A stretch of DNA of 64,000 bases, from contig NZ_JAUSQL010000001.1 in assembly GCF_030811095.1 (NCBI RefSeq), forward strand, positions 806,001-870,000. Reading direction: 5' to 3'. Numbering within the stretch: the first letter of the stretch is position 1; each line of letters starts with the position of its first letter. The stretch comes from Trueperella abortisuis. GTDB taxonomy: Bacteria; Actinomycetota; Actinomycetes; Actinomycetales; Actinomycetaceae. Shown in pieces: positions 16,887-27,400 of the stretch. The notes beneath the pieces were generated by a model. It searched no databases, had not been told where the DNA came from, and saw nothing but the letters and a program-made list of their open reading frames with translations. The translations under genes and the position numbers were made by a program.

Positions 16887-16963
16887 ATTTCCATTATCCC
16901 ACGCGCCCCCGACAAACTTGAACCGAGCTTGCTCTTCGCGTGGGGCGAACTTAGCGTGGATCC

Positions 16964-17809
16964 ATGATCGATTTGCACACGCACTCCTCGTGCTCGGACG
17001 GCACCCAGACTCCCACCGAACTCATGGCGAGCGCCCGCGAGGCCGGGCTGATCTGCGTGGGACTGACCGACCACGACACCGTGGCCGGCTGGGAGGAGGC
17101 CGCCCGCGCCGTATCTGACACCGGGGTCAGCCTCGTGCGCGGCATGGAGGTCACGTCCCACTACGACGACGCCGGGGCGCGCGTCAGCGTTCACATGCTC
17201 GCCTATCTCTTCGACCCCACTGCGCCCGCACTCGCCGCCCACCGCGAGCGCCTGCAGGCATCTCGCGCCGACCGCGCTCGTCAGATCGTCGAGCGGCTGT
17301 CCCAGGACTTCCCCCTGAGCTGGGACGACGTCGTCGCCGGGGAAGGCGCCGTCGTGGGAAGGCCGCACATCGCCGACGCGCTGATCGCCGCCGGCGTCGT
17401 GTCGAGCAGGGAGGAGGCCTTCGACGACCTCCTTCACCCACGCGGCAAATACTACGTGCCCAACTACTCACCGGACGTGTTCGACGTGATTTCCTGGATC
17501 AACGACGCCGGCGGGCGCGCCGTCTTCGCTCATCCCATGGCCGCCAAGCGCGGCAAGACCGTGCCGCTGTCGGCCCTTGATGCCATGGCAGAGGCTGGCC
17601 TGTTCGGCGTCGAGGTCAACCATCGTGACAACCCGCCCCACCTGCGCGAAGCGCTGGCTAGCCGGGCGCGTGTGCTTGAGCTTTTCCAGTTTGGTTCGAG
17701 CGATTACCATGGAGCAGGAAAACCGAACCGGTTAGGTGAGAACACCACGGATTCGGATACGCTCGCCGCCCTGGAACAGGGCGCTTTCCTGGAGGTTGTG
17801 CACCCGTGA
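16964..17809 (+). CDS. PHP-domain phosphoesterase
   Basis: A 281-aa PHP-fold metal-dependent phosphatase. It has DLHTHSSCSDG (HxH plus Asp), the GLTDHDTVAGW box, ANDAGGRAVFAHP and the C-terminal SSDYHG. By size and motif spacing it belongs to the RNase AM/nucleoside 3',5'-bisphosphate phosphatase (TrpH/YciV) group, acting on 3'-phosphorylated 5'-nucleotides or short RNA. Overlaps marC by 4 bases. Confidence 0.9.
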   Translation: MIDLHTHSSCSDGTQTPTELMASAREAGLICVGLTDHDTVAGWEEAARAVSDTGVSLVRGMEVTSHYDDAGARVSVHMLAYLFDPTAPALAAHRERLQASRADRARQIVERLSQDFPLSWDDVVAGEGAVVGRPHIADALIAAGVVSSREEAFDDLLHPRGKYYVPNYSPDVFDVISWINDAGGRAVFAHPMAAKRGKTVPLSALDAMAEAGLFGVEVNHRDNPPHLREALASRARVLELFQFGSSDYHGAGKPNRLGENTTDSDTLAALEQGAFLEVVHP

Positions 17810-18426
17810 ATTTTGATGGGGCGCTGTTTGCGTCCGCCTTCGCCACGCTGCTGGTGATCATTGACCCACCCGGCAACGTGCCCGTGTTCATGGCGCTGAC
17901 GCGAACGCTGAACAAGGCTGGGCGGAAGAAGGTGGCATTCCAGGCGAACTTCATCGCACTGGTCTTGCTACTCTTGTTCGGTTTCTTCGGCTTCTTTCTG
18001 TTCGGCTATATGGGCATCTCTCCCGAGGCCCTGCAGATCTCGGGTGGCCTGCTCCTGCTACTTGTCGCCCTCCAGCTGCTGACGGGCAAGGAGGAGGATC
18101 CGGGCTCGGCCGGCGGCACGATCGCGGTGGCCATGGTTCCCCTCGGCACGCCGCTTCTGGCGGGTCCGGGTTCAATCGTGGCTTTCATGCTGTTGATGCG
18201 TGACTTGAACGGCGACCCGTGGGGCCAGATTGCCGTCATCGCCGCCGCGGTGAGCGTGCTACTGATTTCCTGGCTCTCGATGCACTTCGCCGGGGCGATC
18301 ATGCGCCTGCTTGGTGAGGCCGGTGTCATGCTGCTTACCAGGCTCTCGGGCATGCTCCTGGCGGCGATCGCCACCCAGCTCATCATCGCCGGCGTGCTTG
18401 GCGTCATCCGGCCACTTACCAGTTAG
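17806..18426 (+). CDS. MarC-family integral membrane protein
   Basis: A 206-aa protein with six predicted transmembrane segments and the family markers LLVIIDPPGNVPVFM near the N-terminus and VPLGTPLLAGPGSI in the middle. The GTG start lies in a GTGA overlap with the PHP gene. The function of MarC proteins is unresolved; the old link to multiple antibiotic resistance was not upheld. High GC ends about 50 bases after its stop, where a foreign patch begins. Confidence 0.9.
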   Translation: MNFDGALFASAFATLLVIIDPPGNVPVFMALTRTLNKAGRKKVAFQANFIALVLLLLFGFFGFFLFGYMGISPEALQISGGLLLLLVALQLLTGKEEDPGSAGGTIAVAMVPLGTPLLAGPGSIVAFMLLMRDLNGDPWGQIAVIAAAVSVLLISWLSMHFAGAIMRLLGEAGVMLLTRLSGMLLAAIATQLIIAGVLGVIRPLTS

Positions 18427-18479
18427 CTGCGGGGCGCGGCCGACGTGCGGCGTGGACTTGACCACCGAGTGCGTGATGG

Positions 18480-18884
18480 ATGGCACATGCACAGATATAC
18501 CGGCAGCAGGCAACTTGGTTGACGCTCTTTTCCACGCTTGGTTTCATTTACGCGATGACGTCGGTTTGGATGCAGTACGCGCGAGAAACTAGCGCTCATG
18601 CTAAAGAATTTGCCTCCATCGCATCTTTGACAGGAAAATCCGACACAATTGCGCGAACGATCTCCCTGCGTCACGCAACAGTAAATGCGGTTACGGGAAT
18701 AGCCTCCATTGGCATAGGAGTATTCCTCGCGAGCCAGTTCTTTTTCACATTCGGTGGATTTTTCCCCTGGTCATTCATGATCAGTATCGGGGTCCTTTAC
18801 CTCGCTTTTATTCTTACTCAAGCAATCCTCATGTACATCCTTGTCAAGAAGGAAGCCGCTAACTGGCTACCAGGAATGAGCTGA
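18480..18884 (+). pseudogene. C-terminal fragment of an FtsX-like ABC permease
   Basis: 134 aa with three transmembrane helices. The segment YARETSAHAKEFASIASLTG followed by ISLRHATVNAV and a helix is the pattern of the last FtsX/MacB permease domain (cytoplasmic 'lrxlGas' loop then helix). Codon use is AT-richer than its neighbours. The in-frame region upstream is closed by a stop at 18474 and GC content jumps, so the N-terminal two thirds are missing. The ATPase follows after 2 bases. Inferred to be the remnant of a MacB/LolCDE-type exporter. It could alternatively be a small stand-alone membrane protein. Confidence 0.6.
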
Positions 18885-19372
18885 AAATGAGCATCCTACA
18901 ATGTCAAAACCTGTCATGCGGTTACACCACTCCCTTGTTTACGGAGTTCAACCTTGACATTGGAGCCGGTGAGACGGTAGCAGTTATGGGGCGTTCTGGC
19001 GTTGGAAAAACCACCCTCTTGACAACGATCCTTGGCATGAATCGGCCGCTCCAGGGGAGCGTCGTCGTCGACGGCACAAACGTCCATCGGCTCAAGTTCA
19101 ATCAACTGGCACGTCTACGCTCGACAACAATTGGTACCGTCTTTCAAAACGGCGAGCTCATGAGCGGCTACACTGCACTCGATAATGTCATGTTGCCGCG
19201 GCTGCTCTGGAACAAGAACGATCCAACCGTTCACGACGAAGCCGCACAGCTTTTACGTGAGCTCGACGTGGAAGAATCCAGGATGGCTGAACAGCTCTCT
19301 GGCGGCGAACGTCAACGAACCGCCCTCGCACGCGCCCTTATCAACAGGCCAAAGCTGATACTCGCAGATGAA

Positions 19373-19379
19373 CCCACTG
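19373..19379. repeat. Target-site duplication, left copy (IS21)
   Basis: CCCACTG immediately before the element; the same 7 bases follow it at 22050-22056. One copy restores the host reading frame. Confidence 0.9.
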
Positions 19380-19503
19380 TGTTGCGAGCGTGGAAAATGA
19401 AGCGGTGTGGTGACGATCGTGAAGCGCGATGGTGAGCATCGTGAAGCGCGTGGGTGACGATTGTGAAGCGGTTGTCACCCACGCGCTTAGTTATTGCTGA
19501 GGA

Positions 19504-20271
19504 CTAGGACACTGTTGGTGCCAGCCTCATGTTCGGTCCGTCGACGTTGACGATTTCTGCCCCGCCGACAAGGCGGTTGAGTAGGGATTCAGCCACGACT
19601 CGATCAGGCATTGATTCGTACCAGTCTTCTGGGGCGAATTGGGAAGTGACCATGGTCGATCCTCTGCCTTCTCGTGCTGCTAGAAGATTGAACAGCTCGT
19701 TGGCGGTTTCACCACTAATTGGAGTGGTGAGAAAGTCATCGAGGACGAGCAGGTCACAGCCAACTATCTGGTTGATGAATTTCAACCGTGCGGGATCGCT
19801 GCGGTCGAGTACGGCCAGTTGGTCGGCTAGGTCTGCGGTTCGGAAGAACTTGGCTGAATAGTCCCGCTTACATGCTTCGTGTAAGAGAGCGCAGGCTAGA
19901 TAGGTCTTTCCGACTGATGATTTGCCCAGGATAACGACGTTGCTGGCGTGTTCTATCCATTGACAATGCGCTAGCCGGCTAGTTAACTCACGGGTGAGGT
20001 TGCGCTTTGGTGTGTGACGGATATCAGCAGCACAAGCATCGGGCAGGGGTGTCATTGATGCCTTGAGCAGTTTTGCAAATCGTCGCTCTGCTCGAGCTGC
20101 AACCTCTTTTTCTACAGCGAAGATGATCTTGTCTGAAAACGTCCACTCATCAAAGGCACTGTCATTGGCCATACTGATAACGGTCTGGCCAAAGGCAGTC
20201 ATGCGTAGCTTGGTGAAGGTTTCCATCCACGTGTCGTCTAGATGCTGACGTGGTGCGGTAGAAAAAGTCAT
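19504..20271 (-). CDS. istB: IS21 helper ATPase IstB
   Basis: A 255-aa AAA+ (DnaC/DnaA-like) ATPase that oligomerises on DNA to select and bend the target for the IstA transposase. It has Walker A GKSSVGKT, Walker B CDLLVLDDFLTTP and sensor I VTSQFAPEDWY. Its ATG overlaps the istA stop by one base (TAATG on the minus strand), so the two are coupled. No frame damage seen. Confidence 0.94.
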   Translation of the reverse strand: MTFSTAPRQHLDDTWMETFTKLRMTAFGQTVISMANDSAFDEWTFSDKIIFAVEKEVAARAERRFAKLLKASMTPLPDACAADIRHTPKRNLTRELTSRLAHCQWIEHASNVVILGKSSVGKTYLACALLHEACKRDYSAKFFRTADLADQLAVLDRSDPARLKFINQIVGCDLLVLDDFLTTPISGETANELFNLLAAREGRGSTMVTSQFAPEDWYESMPDRVVAESLLNRLVGGAEIVNVDGPNMRLAPTVS

Positions 20272-21905
20272 TAGTTGTCTCCTTCTTTCATCAAAGCACT
20301 CAGTGAGAATTGCTCACGCCCGCCGAGCATGCCGCGTGATTGGGAACGCGATGACGGTGCTGGCTGTGATGGAGTTGCTGGTGCAGATTCCCGCGTGGGC
20401 GGGGCGGTTGGCCGTGTGGATTGTTCATGGCGGATGACTGCCATCATGTTCTTGACCGCGGTGTAGCTAATAGCTCGTTGGCGGTGGCCTTCATCTCCTA
20501 GAAGGCGCTGGCATGCTTGCTCGAGAATTAGTTTATTCTCTGTAGCTTTACCTAGCTTGATGATGTTGCGGGCTGGTTGAAAGCCTTGGGCTGTAATCTT
20601 TTTCGATGCCAACAACGCTTCAACAGCTTGCCGGGTATACGGCCCAATCCGGGATGCTTGGGTCACAAAGTACGACGGTGTCCATAGGTTCCTAGCCTGG
20701 GCCATCCCCGGCGGAGCGTGTTCAACATCGGTGACATAGGCACCGCGTTGGACACTGACCTGGTGACGAGCCTGAGCTTGGCCATCGGCAAAGACATCAA
20801 GGATCTGCCCACGGATACGCACATCAACACTTCGTCCCACCAGCTGGTAAGGCACCGAGTATTTCACGGTATTGATCGTGATATGCCAGTCAGGAGTGAC
20901 TTTCGACTTCTTCCACACGGTATCTACCCACCCTGTTGCAGGAAGATTACCTAGTTCGTCAGATTCGAGTTCTTCGAAGATATCCTGGCGGCTACGTTGC
21001 TGATTGCGAAACGGGCGGCGATGATTAATCGCCTCAACCTGTCCGGCAACCGCGTCATTAAGGTCGTCAAGGCTGGCAAAGACCACATCGGCAAGTTTGC
21101 GAATCACCCAGTTGGTTACAATCTTGACTCCAGATTCCACATTGCCTTTTTCACGTGGGCGAACAGGATTAGTTGGAAGAGCAGCAGTGTTGTAGTGCTC
21201 GAGAAATTCCTCATACTTCGCGTTGACTCGTCGTGCGCGTTCACCTTTGGCAATCTGATTCGATGCCGTAGACGCATTATCAGGAACAACCACCTCAGTA
21301 ACGCCACCGAAATACTCGAAGGCCAAGCGGTGCCCTTCCAGCCACGAGGGTTGTTTTTCATCAATGAAGCCATGGGCAAAGACCATTCCTGAATACGGCA
21401 GTGAAGCAACAAAGATATGGATCTTGCTGCGTTTAGCCGTAATCGGATCAACAACTGCCATGGTCGACCCCGCCCAATCCACCTGCATGGTATGGCCCGG
21501 CTGGTGCACAATCAGTGCGGTCACGCCTTGGGTGGCAACATGGGCAGCCACCAGCTGGCGGAAGCGCTCATAGCTATAGAACTTCAGACCACGTGGTGCT
21601 GGTTGGTCAAGATAGGTCGACCACAGCACTCGCAGTGGAGTCTTGTTCCTGCCGGTACGAGCTTTGATCACAACATCGAAATCGATACCAACGAAGTCAT
21701 CAGCGACTACGAGTCGACCATCACCAATGAGATCAGTAATCGCCGAATCGTCTAACGACTCTAAAAGTTCACTGGTGATGCCATGGGAATCAATGGCTTT
21801 GCGCGCTTTGGCAATCGTGGCCTGAGCAGCACCACAGCGTTGTTGTATCTGCCGATACGAGAGCCCCTGAAGCAGGAGCTTGATAATCAACCGGTAATCA
21901 GTCAC
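20271..21905 (-). CDS. istA: IS21 transposase IstA
   Basis: A 544-aa DDE transposase. It has an N-terminal helix-turn-helix (LLLQGLSYRQIQQRCGAAQ), then a catalytic core with Asp143 (QVDWAGS), Asp209 (VVPDNAS) and Glu257 (REKGNVES), numbered from the GTG at 21905. That start has AAAGGA eight bases upstream; a longer reading from a TTG at 21926 is less likely. The C-terminal ~60 residues are basic and Pro/Ser-rich. All three catalytic residues are intact, so the element should be mobile. Confidence 0.93.
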   Translation of the reverse strand: MTDYRLIIKLLLQGLSYRQIQQRCGAAQATIAKARKAIDSHGITSELLESLDDSAITDLIGDGRLVVADDFVGIDFDVVIKARTGRNKTPLRVLWSTYLDQPAPRGLKFYSYERFRQLVAAHVATQGVTALIVHQPGHTMQVDWAGSTMAVVDPITAKRSKIHIFVASLPYSGMVFAHGFIDEKQPSWLEGHRLAFEYFGGVTEVVVPDNASTASNQIAKGERARRVNAKYEEFLEHYNTAALPTNPVRPREKGNVESGVKIVTNWVIRKLADVVFASLDDLNDAVAGQVEAINHRRPFRNQQRSRQDIFEELESDELGNLPATGWVDTVWKKSKVTPDWHITINTVKYSVPYQLVGRSVDVRIRGQILDVFADGQAQARHQVSVQRGAYVTDVEHAPPGMAQARNLWTPSYFVTQASRIGPYTRQAVEALLASKKITAQGFQPARNIIKLGKATENKLILEQACQRLLGDEGHRQRAISYTAVKNMMAVIRHEQSTRPTAPPTRESAPATPSQPAPSSRSQSRGMLGGREQFSLSALMKEGDN

Positions 21906-22049
21906 GGCTGACGTCCTTTCTAACAAGCACGCAACCGGATTGTCACGTGCTAGTAGAAATAGTTATCAGCCCACCGAAAGTGCTTCACGATCGTCACCAC
22001 ACCGCTTCACGATCGTCACCACCCTGCTTCAAAAAGCACGTTCCTAACA

Positions 22050-22056
22050 CCCACTG
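22050..22056. repeat. Target-site duplication, right copy (IS21)
   Basis: CCCACTG immediately after the element, matching 19373-19379. Confidence 0.9.
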
Positions 22057-22326
22057 GCGCACTCGATACAGAACTACGTGAAGAAGCCATGGATTTGTTA
22101 CTAGCTCAGGTCCATCAGCGCAACTGCGGACTTCTGCTCGTAACACATGATCCCGCAATCGCTGAGAAGGCTAACCGCATCATCACAATAACACCGCACC
22201 GGGTATAAGGGGATTGCTGAGGGTTTGGTCGGCATCGGGGCTTGACGGGTGTTGAGCACGCAAGGGTGTTGATCATGTCAAAGCTGTATGGTGAGCAGTC
22301 CCAGGCTGAGGCGATAGGGGGCTGGC

Positions 22327-22368
22327 CCCGAGCTCATCTGGTTCGATACGTGTCTAGATGGGCTCGGG
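22327..22368. terminator. Hairpin between the ABC remnant and the helicase gene
   Basis: CCCGAGCTCATCT and AGATGGGCTCGGG pair over 13 bp with one mismatch around a 16-base loop. It sits just past the stop of the minus-strand helicase. The rest of 22209-22378 shows no convincing gene. Confidence 0.55.
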
Positions 22369-22378
22369 CGTCACGGCA

Positions 22379-23962
22379 CTAGCGCGCGTCGAACGACTTG
22401 CGCACCCGGCGCCTGCGCGGCTTGTCCGCGCCGCGGGGCGACTGCTCGGAGCTCTCGGAGGAGACGCGGGTGCGCGTGCGCTTGCGGGCGGAGCGACCCC
22501 GCCTGGACTCGCCATGGCCGCGCCCACCACGGCCCCGCTCACCTCGGCCGCCGCGGCCGCGCGGGCCCCGGCCGGTCTCGCCCAGGTCCTCGATCTCTTC
22601 CGCGTCCAGGCCGGCGCGAGTGCGCTTGGCGCGCGGGAGTCGGCCGGTGACCTTGGGGTCGATGTCGAGGTCGGTGTACAGATGTTCGGAGGTGTGGTAG
22701 GTCTCCACAGGCTCGGGGTAGCCGAGGTTCAAGATCTTGTTAATGAGCGACCAACGAGGCATGTCCTCCCAGTCCACAAAGGTAACGGCGGTACCGGCAT
22801 GCCCGGCGCGGCCCGTGCGGCCAATCCGGTGAAGGTAGGTCTTCTCATCGTCGGGGCACTGGTAGTTGATGACGTGGGTGACGTCGTCGACGTCGATGCC
22901 GCGCGCCGCGACGTCGGTGGCAACCAGGACGTCAATCTTGCCGTTGCGGAAGGCACGCATGGCCTGCTCGCGGGCGCCCTGGCCGAGGTCGCCGTGGAGG
23001 GCGCCGGTGGCGAAGCCGCGATCCTCGAGCTCATCGGCGAGGCGGGCGGCGGAGCGCTTAGTGCGGGTGAAGATGATGGTCAGGCCGCGGCCGCGCGCCT
23101 GCAGAATGCGGGCGAGGACCTCGGTCTTATTCAGCGCGTGGCAGCGGTAGACGACCTGCTTGACCTGTTTAACGGTGGCCGAGTCGTCGTCGGGATTCTG
23201 CGCGCGGATGTGGGTGGGCTTGGACATGTAGCGGCGCGCCATGGTGATGACAGGGCCGGGCATGGTGGCCGAGAACAGCATGGTGTGGCGGTTGGGTGGT
23301 GTGGCGGCGAGGATCGCCTCGACGTCCTCAAGGAAGCCCAGGTCGAGCATCTCGTCGGCTTCGTCGAGCACCACGGTGTGGGCGTGGGACAGGTCCAGGG
23401 TGCGGTGCTTGCCGAGGTCGATGAGGCGCCCCGGCGTGCCGACCACGATCTCCGCCCCGCGGGTCAGCTCCTTGACCTGCGGCTCGTAGGCCTTGCCACC
23501 GTAGACCTCGACGACGCGGACCGAGCGCTTAGCTGCGATGTCGCGAAGGTCGCCCGCCACCTGCTTAGCCAGCTCGCGCGTGGGGACGACGACGAGGCCC
23601 TGCGGTTTGCCGGGCGCGCGCAGATCCTCCCAGCCCTCCTCGCCGGGACCGATAACCTTCTCGACCATCGGGATTCCGAAGCCGAGCGTCTTACCCGTGC
23701 CCGTCTTGGCTTGGCCGATAATGTCCGAGCCCTTGAGCGCGACCGGGAGGGTCAGCGCCTGGATGGGGAAGGGGTGGGTGATGCCCTTCTGCGCGAGGCT
23801 CTCAACGATGTCGCTCGAGACGCCGAAGTCGGCAAAACTCTTCGAGTTGAGCTCGAGCTCGGAGCCGGAGGCTTGGATGTCGGCTTGAGGTTCGTTCGCC
23901 GGACGCACAGTGGCCCCGGACGTATTTACAATTCCAGAATGCACAATATTCACTTTCGACAT
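22379..23962 (-). CDS. DEAD-box RNA helicase
   Basis: A 527-aa superfamily 2 RNA helicase (RhlE/DeaD type). It has the Q motif region FADFGVSSDIVESLAQKGI, Walker A AKTGTGKT, PTRELA, TPGR, DEAD, SAT and HRIGRTGRAG. The C-terminus (about 440-527) is a long Arg/Gly/Glu-rich tail (RGRGGRGERGRGGRGHG) expected to bind RNA non-specifically. The start is uncertain: ATG 23962 is preferred but lacks a clear ribosome site. Likely roles are ribosome assembly or RNA turnover. Confidence 0.93.
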   Translation of the reverse strand: MSKVNIVHSGIVNTSGATVRPANEPQADIQASGSELELNSKSFADFGVSSDIVESLAQKGITHPFPIQALTLPVALKGSDIIGQAKTGTGKTLGFGIPMVEKVIGPGEEGWEDLRAPGKPQGLVVVPTRELAKQVAGDLRDIAAKRSVRVVEVYGGKAYEPQVKELTRGAEIVVGTPGRLIDLGKHRTLDLSHAHTVVLDEADEMLDLGFLEDVEAILAATPPNRHTMLFSATMPGPVITMARRYMSKPTHIRAQNPDDDSATVKQVKQVVYRCHALNKTEVLARILQARGRGLTIIFTRTKRSAARLADELEDRGFATGALHGDLGQGAREQAMRAFRNGKIDVLVATDVAARGIDVDDVTHVINYQCPDDEKTYLHRIGRTGRAGHAGTAVTFVDWEDMPRWSLINKILNLGYPEPVETYHTSEHLYTDLDIDPKVTGRLPRAKRTRAGLDAEEIEDLGETGRGPRGRGGRGERGRGGRGHGESRRGRSARKRTRTRVSSESSEQSPRGADKPRRRRVRKSFDAR

Positions 23963-24086
23963 GGGGCGCCGTGTGCGCCCAGGTAGCCGATCGTGAAAAT
24001 TCCTTGAACAACGTGACGACCGGTCAACCGTCAACGATTCTACCGTGTGGGCCGCGCCTTCCTGGTCAGGCGTGGCAAGCTACACA

Positions 24087-24308
24087 TCAGAAGCCGAAGC
24101 CGACGCGGCGCGCCTCGGTCTCCTTGCACTGGACGTAGCCGAGTGCGGTGGTCGGAACGACGACGACGTTGCCATCCCTGTCGGTAAAGGACAGGACTGA
24201 TCCGCCGGCGAGTGCCTGCTCAACGCGGTCGGAGACGTCCTGGGCGGTAAGGTCGACGTCGAAGGTCAATTCGCGGGCGACGTTGCGGATTCCGATGCTG
24301 ATTTCCAT
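24087..24308 (-). CDS. DUF3107 family small protein
   Basis: 73 aa, MEISIGIRNVARELTFDVD... ending ARRVGFGF, the signature of the actinobacterial DUF3107 family. Function unknown. The same family sits between a DEAD-box helicase and the AdnA/AdnB genes in mycobacteria (Rv3205c region), so this placement is a conserved neighbourhood. It is divergent from the helicase-nuclease pair. Confidence 0.9.
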   Translation of the reverse strand: MEISIGIRNVARELTFDVDLTAQDVSDRVEQALAGGSVLSFTDRDGNVVVVPTTALGYVQCKETEARRVGFGF

Positions 24309-24416
24309 GATTCCTCCAAGGCTTGATCTGGCAGTATCGTACCCCGCCCGGGTGGGAGGGGAGCTAGGGGCAGGCGCATTTCGTCTTTGGCAAAAAATTT
24401 GTCGGAGGGTGTCAGT

Positions 24417-27400
24417 ATGCTCGTGGGCATGGACAAGAAATGGGATGAGAGCCAGGCCGAGGTGCTGGAACTGCGGGCGCCGTGTGCGGCGTGCGTCATA
24501 GGCGGGCCGGGTTCGGGCAAGAGCAGCCTGGCGGTGGAGTTGGCCGTGCGGGCGTTGCGGGACGATCCTCAGGCTCGGGTGGCGGTGCTCTCGCCGGACC
24601 GGCGGGCGGCCTCCGATCTGCGTAACAAGATCTCTGTCGAGCTGGGTTACCTTCCGGGCTCGCTCCAGGTGCGTTCACTGACGGCATTCGCCTTTGGAAT
24701 CCTGTCCACCTACGCCCAGTTCATCGGGCGGCGTGAACCCGAACTGATCTCGGGTCCGGCTCAGGACGCCCTGATTAAAGAACGCTTTGAGCTCGCCGTC
24801 CAGCTGGGGGAGGCCGGTATCGATGAGGAGGCGGCGCAGCTGCCGGCCTACCGCGCCGAGTTTCGCGACCTCATCACGCGAGCCGCGGAGTTGGAGATCT
24901 CGCCTGCCGATCTTGTCACGCTCTCGCGGCGCTACGATGAGCCGATCTGGGAGCTTGGGGCCACCCTGGTCGAGGACTACGATCGGGCGCTCGCCATCCA
25001 GTCGGCGGTGGGGCATGCGAACCCGGATCTCGTCGATCACGCCCGGGTGATGACGCAGGCGGCGGCGATGCTGCGCGGCTGGGAGGCCGCCACTCCGAGC
25101 GCGGAGGGTCGGCTGGATCTGGCCAAGCCGCGCTGGGATTGGGTGATCGTTGACGACGTCCAGAACGCCACCCTTGCTCTGCGCACCCTCCTTCTCGTGC
25201 TTCAGGAGGGCGGCTCGTCGGTGGTCGCGTTCGGGGATCCCGACGTGGCCGTCCAGGGCTTCCGCGGAGGAATAGCCCACCTCCCGGCACTGCTGACCAA
25301 GCCGGTGGGAGGCGGGGGAATCGGTGCCCGCAGAATGCTTCTGAATGCCACTTACCGGTGCGGCGGGCAGGCCTTCGAGTGCCTGGGCAAGGTCGTCAGC
25401 GGCATCCACACGGCGGGTGTGGGAAAGCACCGGGAGAAAACTGTCAAGAGCGCCGAGCAAGCGACGATACGAGCCCTAACCTTTTCAAATGTTGACGAGG
25501 AGCTCGCCTTCGTCGCCACGGAGCTTCGCCGGCGCCACCTCATCGATCAGGTTCCCTATTCGCGCATGGCCGTGATCAGCCGTTCGACGTCGGCGCACGG
25601 TACCATCCGGCGCACCTTGGTCCACTATGGGGTGCCGGTTCAAACGATCGTCAATACCCGCCCGCTGCGCGAACAGCGGGCGGTGGCGGCGCTCATCGAG
25701 CTGATCGAAGTGGCGCTCGCGGATGCGCCGGTCGACTCGGAGCGCATCGAGGCCCTACTCACCGGCCTGCTCTTCGGCATCGATTCGTTGCGTTTGCGTG
25801 CCCTGCTACGGGAGGCGCGTGGCTGGGAGTTGGCCGCCGGCGGGCGGCGCACCAGGGCCGAGCTTGTCCAAGATATCGTCTGCGGCGGGGGGATTTCTGC
25901 CAAAATCCCGGAGTTTGCGCGGGTATCGCAGGTGCTGGCCTCAGTCCGGGAGGTTGCCGCCGGCGGGGGCCTCGGCGAGGAGGTGCTCTGGGCGGCCTGG
26001 GACGGGGTCGGCGTGGCGGAGCGCTGGCGCGACCAGGCGATGGAGGCCGGCCCGGCGGGGGACGTCGCGGATGAGGACCTCGATTCGGTCATCTCCCTGT
26101 TTCGTATCGCCCAGCGCCAGGCGGATCGCGACGTCTCGAACGCCACCATCGGCGCCCTGCTTGAACTGCTCGAGAATCAGGATCTGCCGGAAGACTCGAT
26201 CGCCCGCGTGGGTGGCGGCGCCGATGAGGTTGCCCTCGTTTCCCCGGCTGCCACGATCGGGCGCGAGTGGGACTACGTGGCGATCGTGGGAGTCAACGAA
26301 GGTGTGTGGCCCAACACGCGGCTGCGCAACCCGCTCACGAAGGTGCCCAAACTGGTCAACATTGTGGTCGGCTCGGCGATGGCCGGCAGGGATATCGAGC
26401 CGACCCAGTTGGTCTCCGATGTCATTGACGACGAACTGCGCATGTTCGCCCAAGCAGTGAGCCGCGCCCGGCGGGAGGTGCTCGTCACCGCCGAGGATCA
26501 CGACGCGGCGCGACCGTCCAGGTTCCTGGACTGGCTGTTCCCGGAGATTGAGCGGGGCGTTGCAAGCCCGGCCACGCTCGACGAAACGAGCCTGGTGGGT
26601 CAGCTTCGCCAGGGGCTGCGGAGCGGGGATCCCCGTCTTGAGCGGGAGGCGTCCGCAGTTCTATCTCAGCTCAACGCGGCCGGCGTGCCAGGTGCCGATC
26701 CGCGGGGGTGGATTGACGAACTTGAGCTTTCCACGAGTGAGCCAGTCATCGATGGCGGGTCGTCTCTCTCGCCCTCGCGTGTGGACGGGCTGCTGAAGTG
26801 CCCGCTGGCGGCGTTTCTCGATCGATCGAATGTCCGTTCGGAGGAATCGGGAATCCTTGCCGACATCGGAAAGGTTGTCCACGGGCTCGCCGAGGCATTT
26901 CCCAGCGGGCCTAAGGAGGCGATCGTGGAGGCGTGCGAGGAGAGGCTTTCAGTCATCGAATTTCCCTCCGGGCTGGAGGGAGTGTTGCTTCGCGACCGCG
27001 TGAAAGCCATGGCTGCCGATCTTGGCAGTTACCTTGAAAACAGTGCTCCGGCAGTCCTCGTGGAGCAGGACGCGTGCGTCAGCGTAGACGGGGAGGGACA
27101 CACGATCAACGTGCGGGCACGCATCGATCGGCTCGAGGCCGTGGGCGCGGGCGTCGCAGTTGTCGACTTTAAGACGGGAAGAAACAAGGTGGCCGTCAAA
27201 GACGTGGGAGACAACCCGCAACTGTTGCTCTACCAGTGGCTCATCCAGGCCCATGGGGTCGACGGTTTCTCGCTGCCCATGGGTGCTCGTCTCGTCTATG
27301 TCGGAGACGACGACCGCGGTCCCACGATCCGCGAACAGGGGCCATTGGCCAGCGAAGATACCGATCGAGTCATCGATCTGATCAAGGCGGCCGACCAGGT

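Larger units (their letters stand above)
19380..22049 (-). mobile_element. IS21-family insertion sequence, apparently intact
   Basis: 2,670 bp. The ends are related inverted repeats beginning TGTT, with GTGGTGACGATCGTGAAGC conserved in both. The left end has three to four imperfect copies of a ~20-bp unit (GTGACGATCGTGAAGCG-like) between about 19410 and 19480. The right end has two between about 21980 and 22030. Such multiple terminal repeats are typical transposase binding sites of IS21 elements. It carries istA and istB in one operon on the minus strand and is flanked by a 7-bp target duplication, which implies a recent insertion. Confidence 0.93.
18887..22208 (+). pseudogene. ABC exporter ATPase split by an IS21 element
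   Basis: LolD/MacB-type ATPase. The 5' part (18887-19379) has Walker A GRSGVGKT, Q-loop TVFQNGELMSGY and signature LSGGERQR, then stops at Walker B: LILADEPT. The 3' part (22050-22208) resumes with TPTGALDTELREEA, the H-loop LLVTHD and a normal stop. Joining 18887-19379 to 22057-22208 gives 645 bases, exactly 215 codons with a perfect ADEPTGALD. The element between is 2,670 bp. Without the D-loop and switch histidine the truncated product (182 aa with 17 element-derived residues) cannot be an active ATPase. Confidence 0.92.

Noticed and set aside
15384..16967. 527-aa plus-strand frame opposite the Xaa-Pro aminopeptidase
   Set aside because: The minus strand encodes a complete M24 enzyme with all metal ligands; the plus frame has no domain features.
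22209..22378. Short frame from 22275 (MSKLYGEQSQ...) as a gene after the ABC remnant
   Set aside because: Only about 35 codons, no ribosome site, and half of it lies in a hairpin better explained as a terminator.
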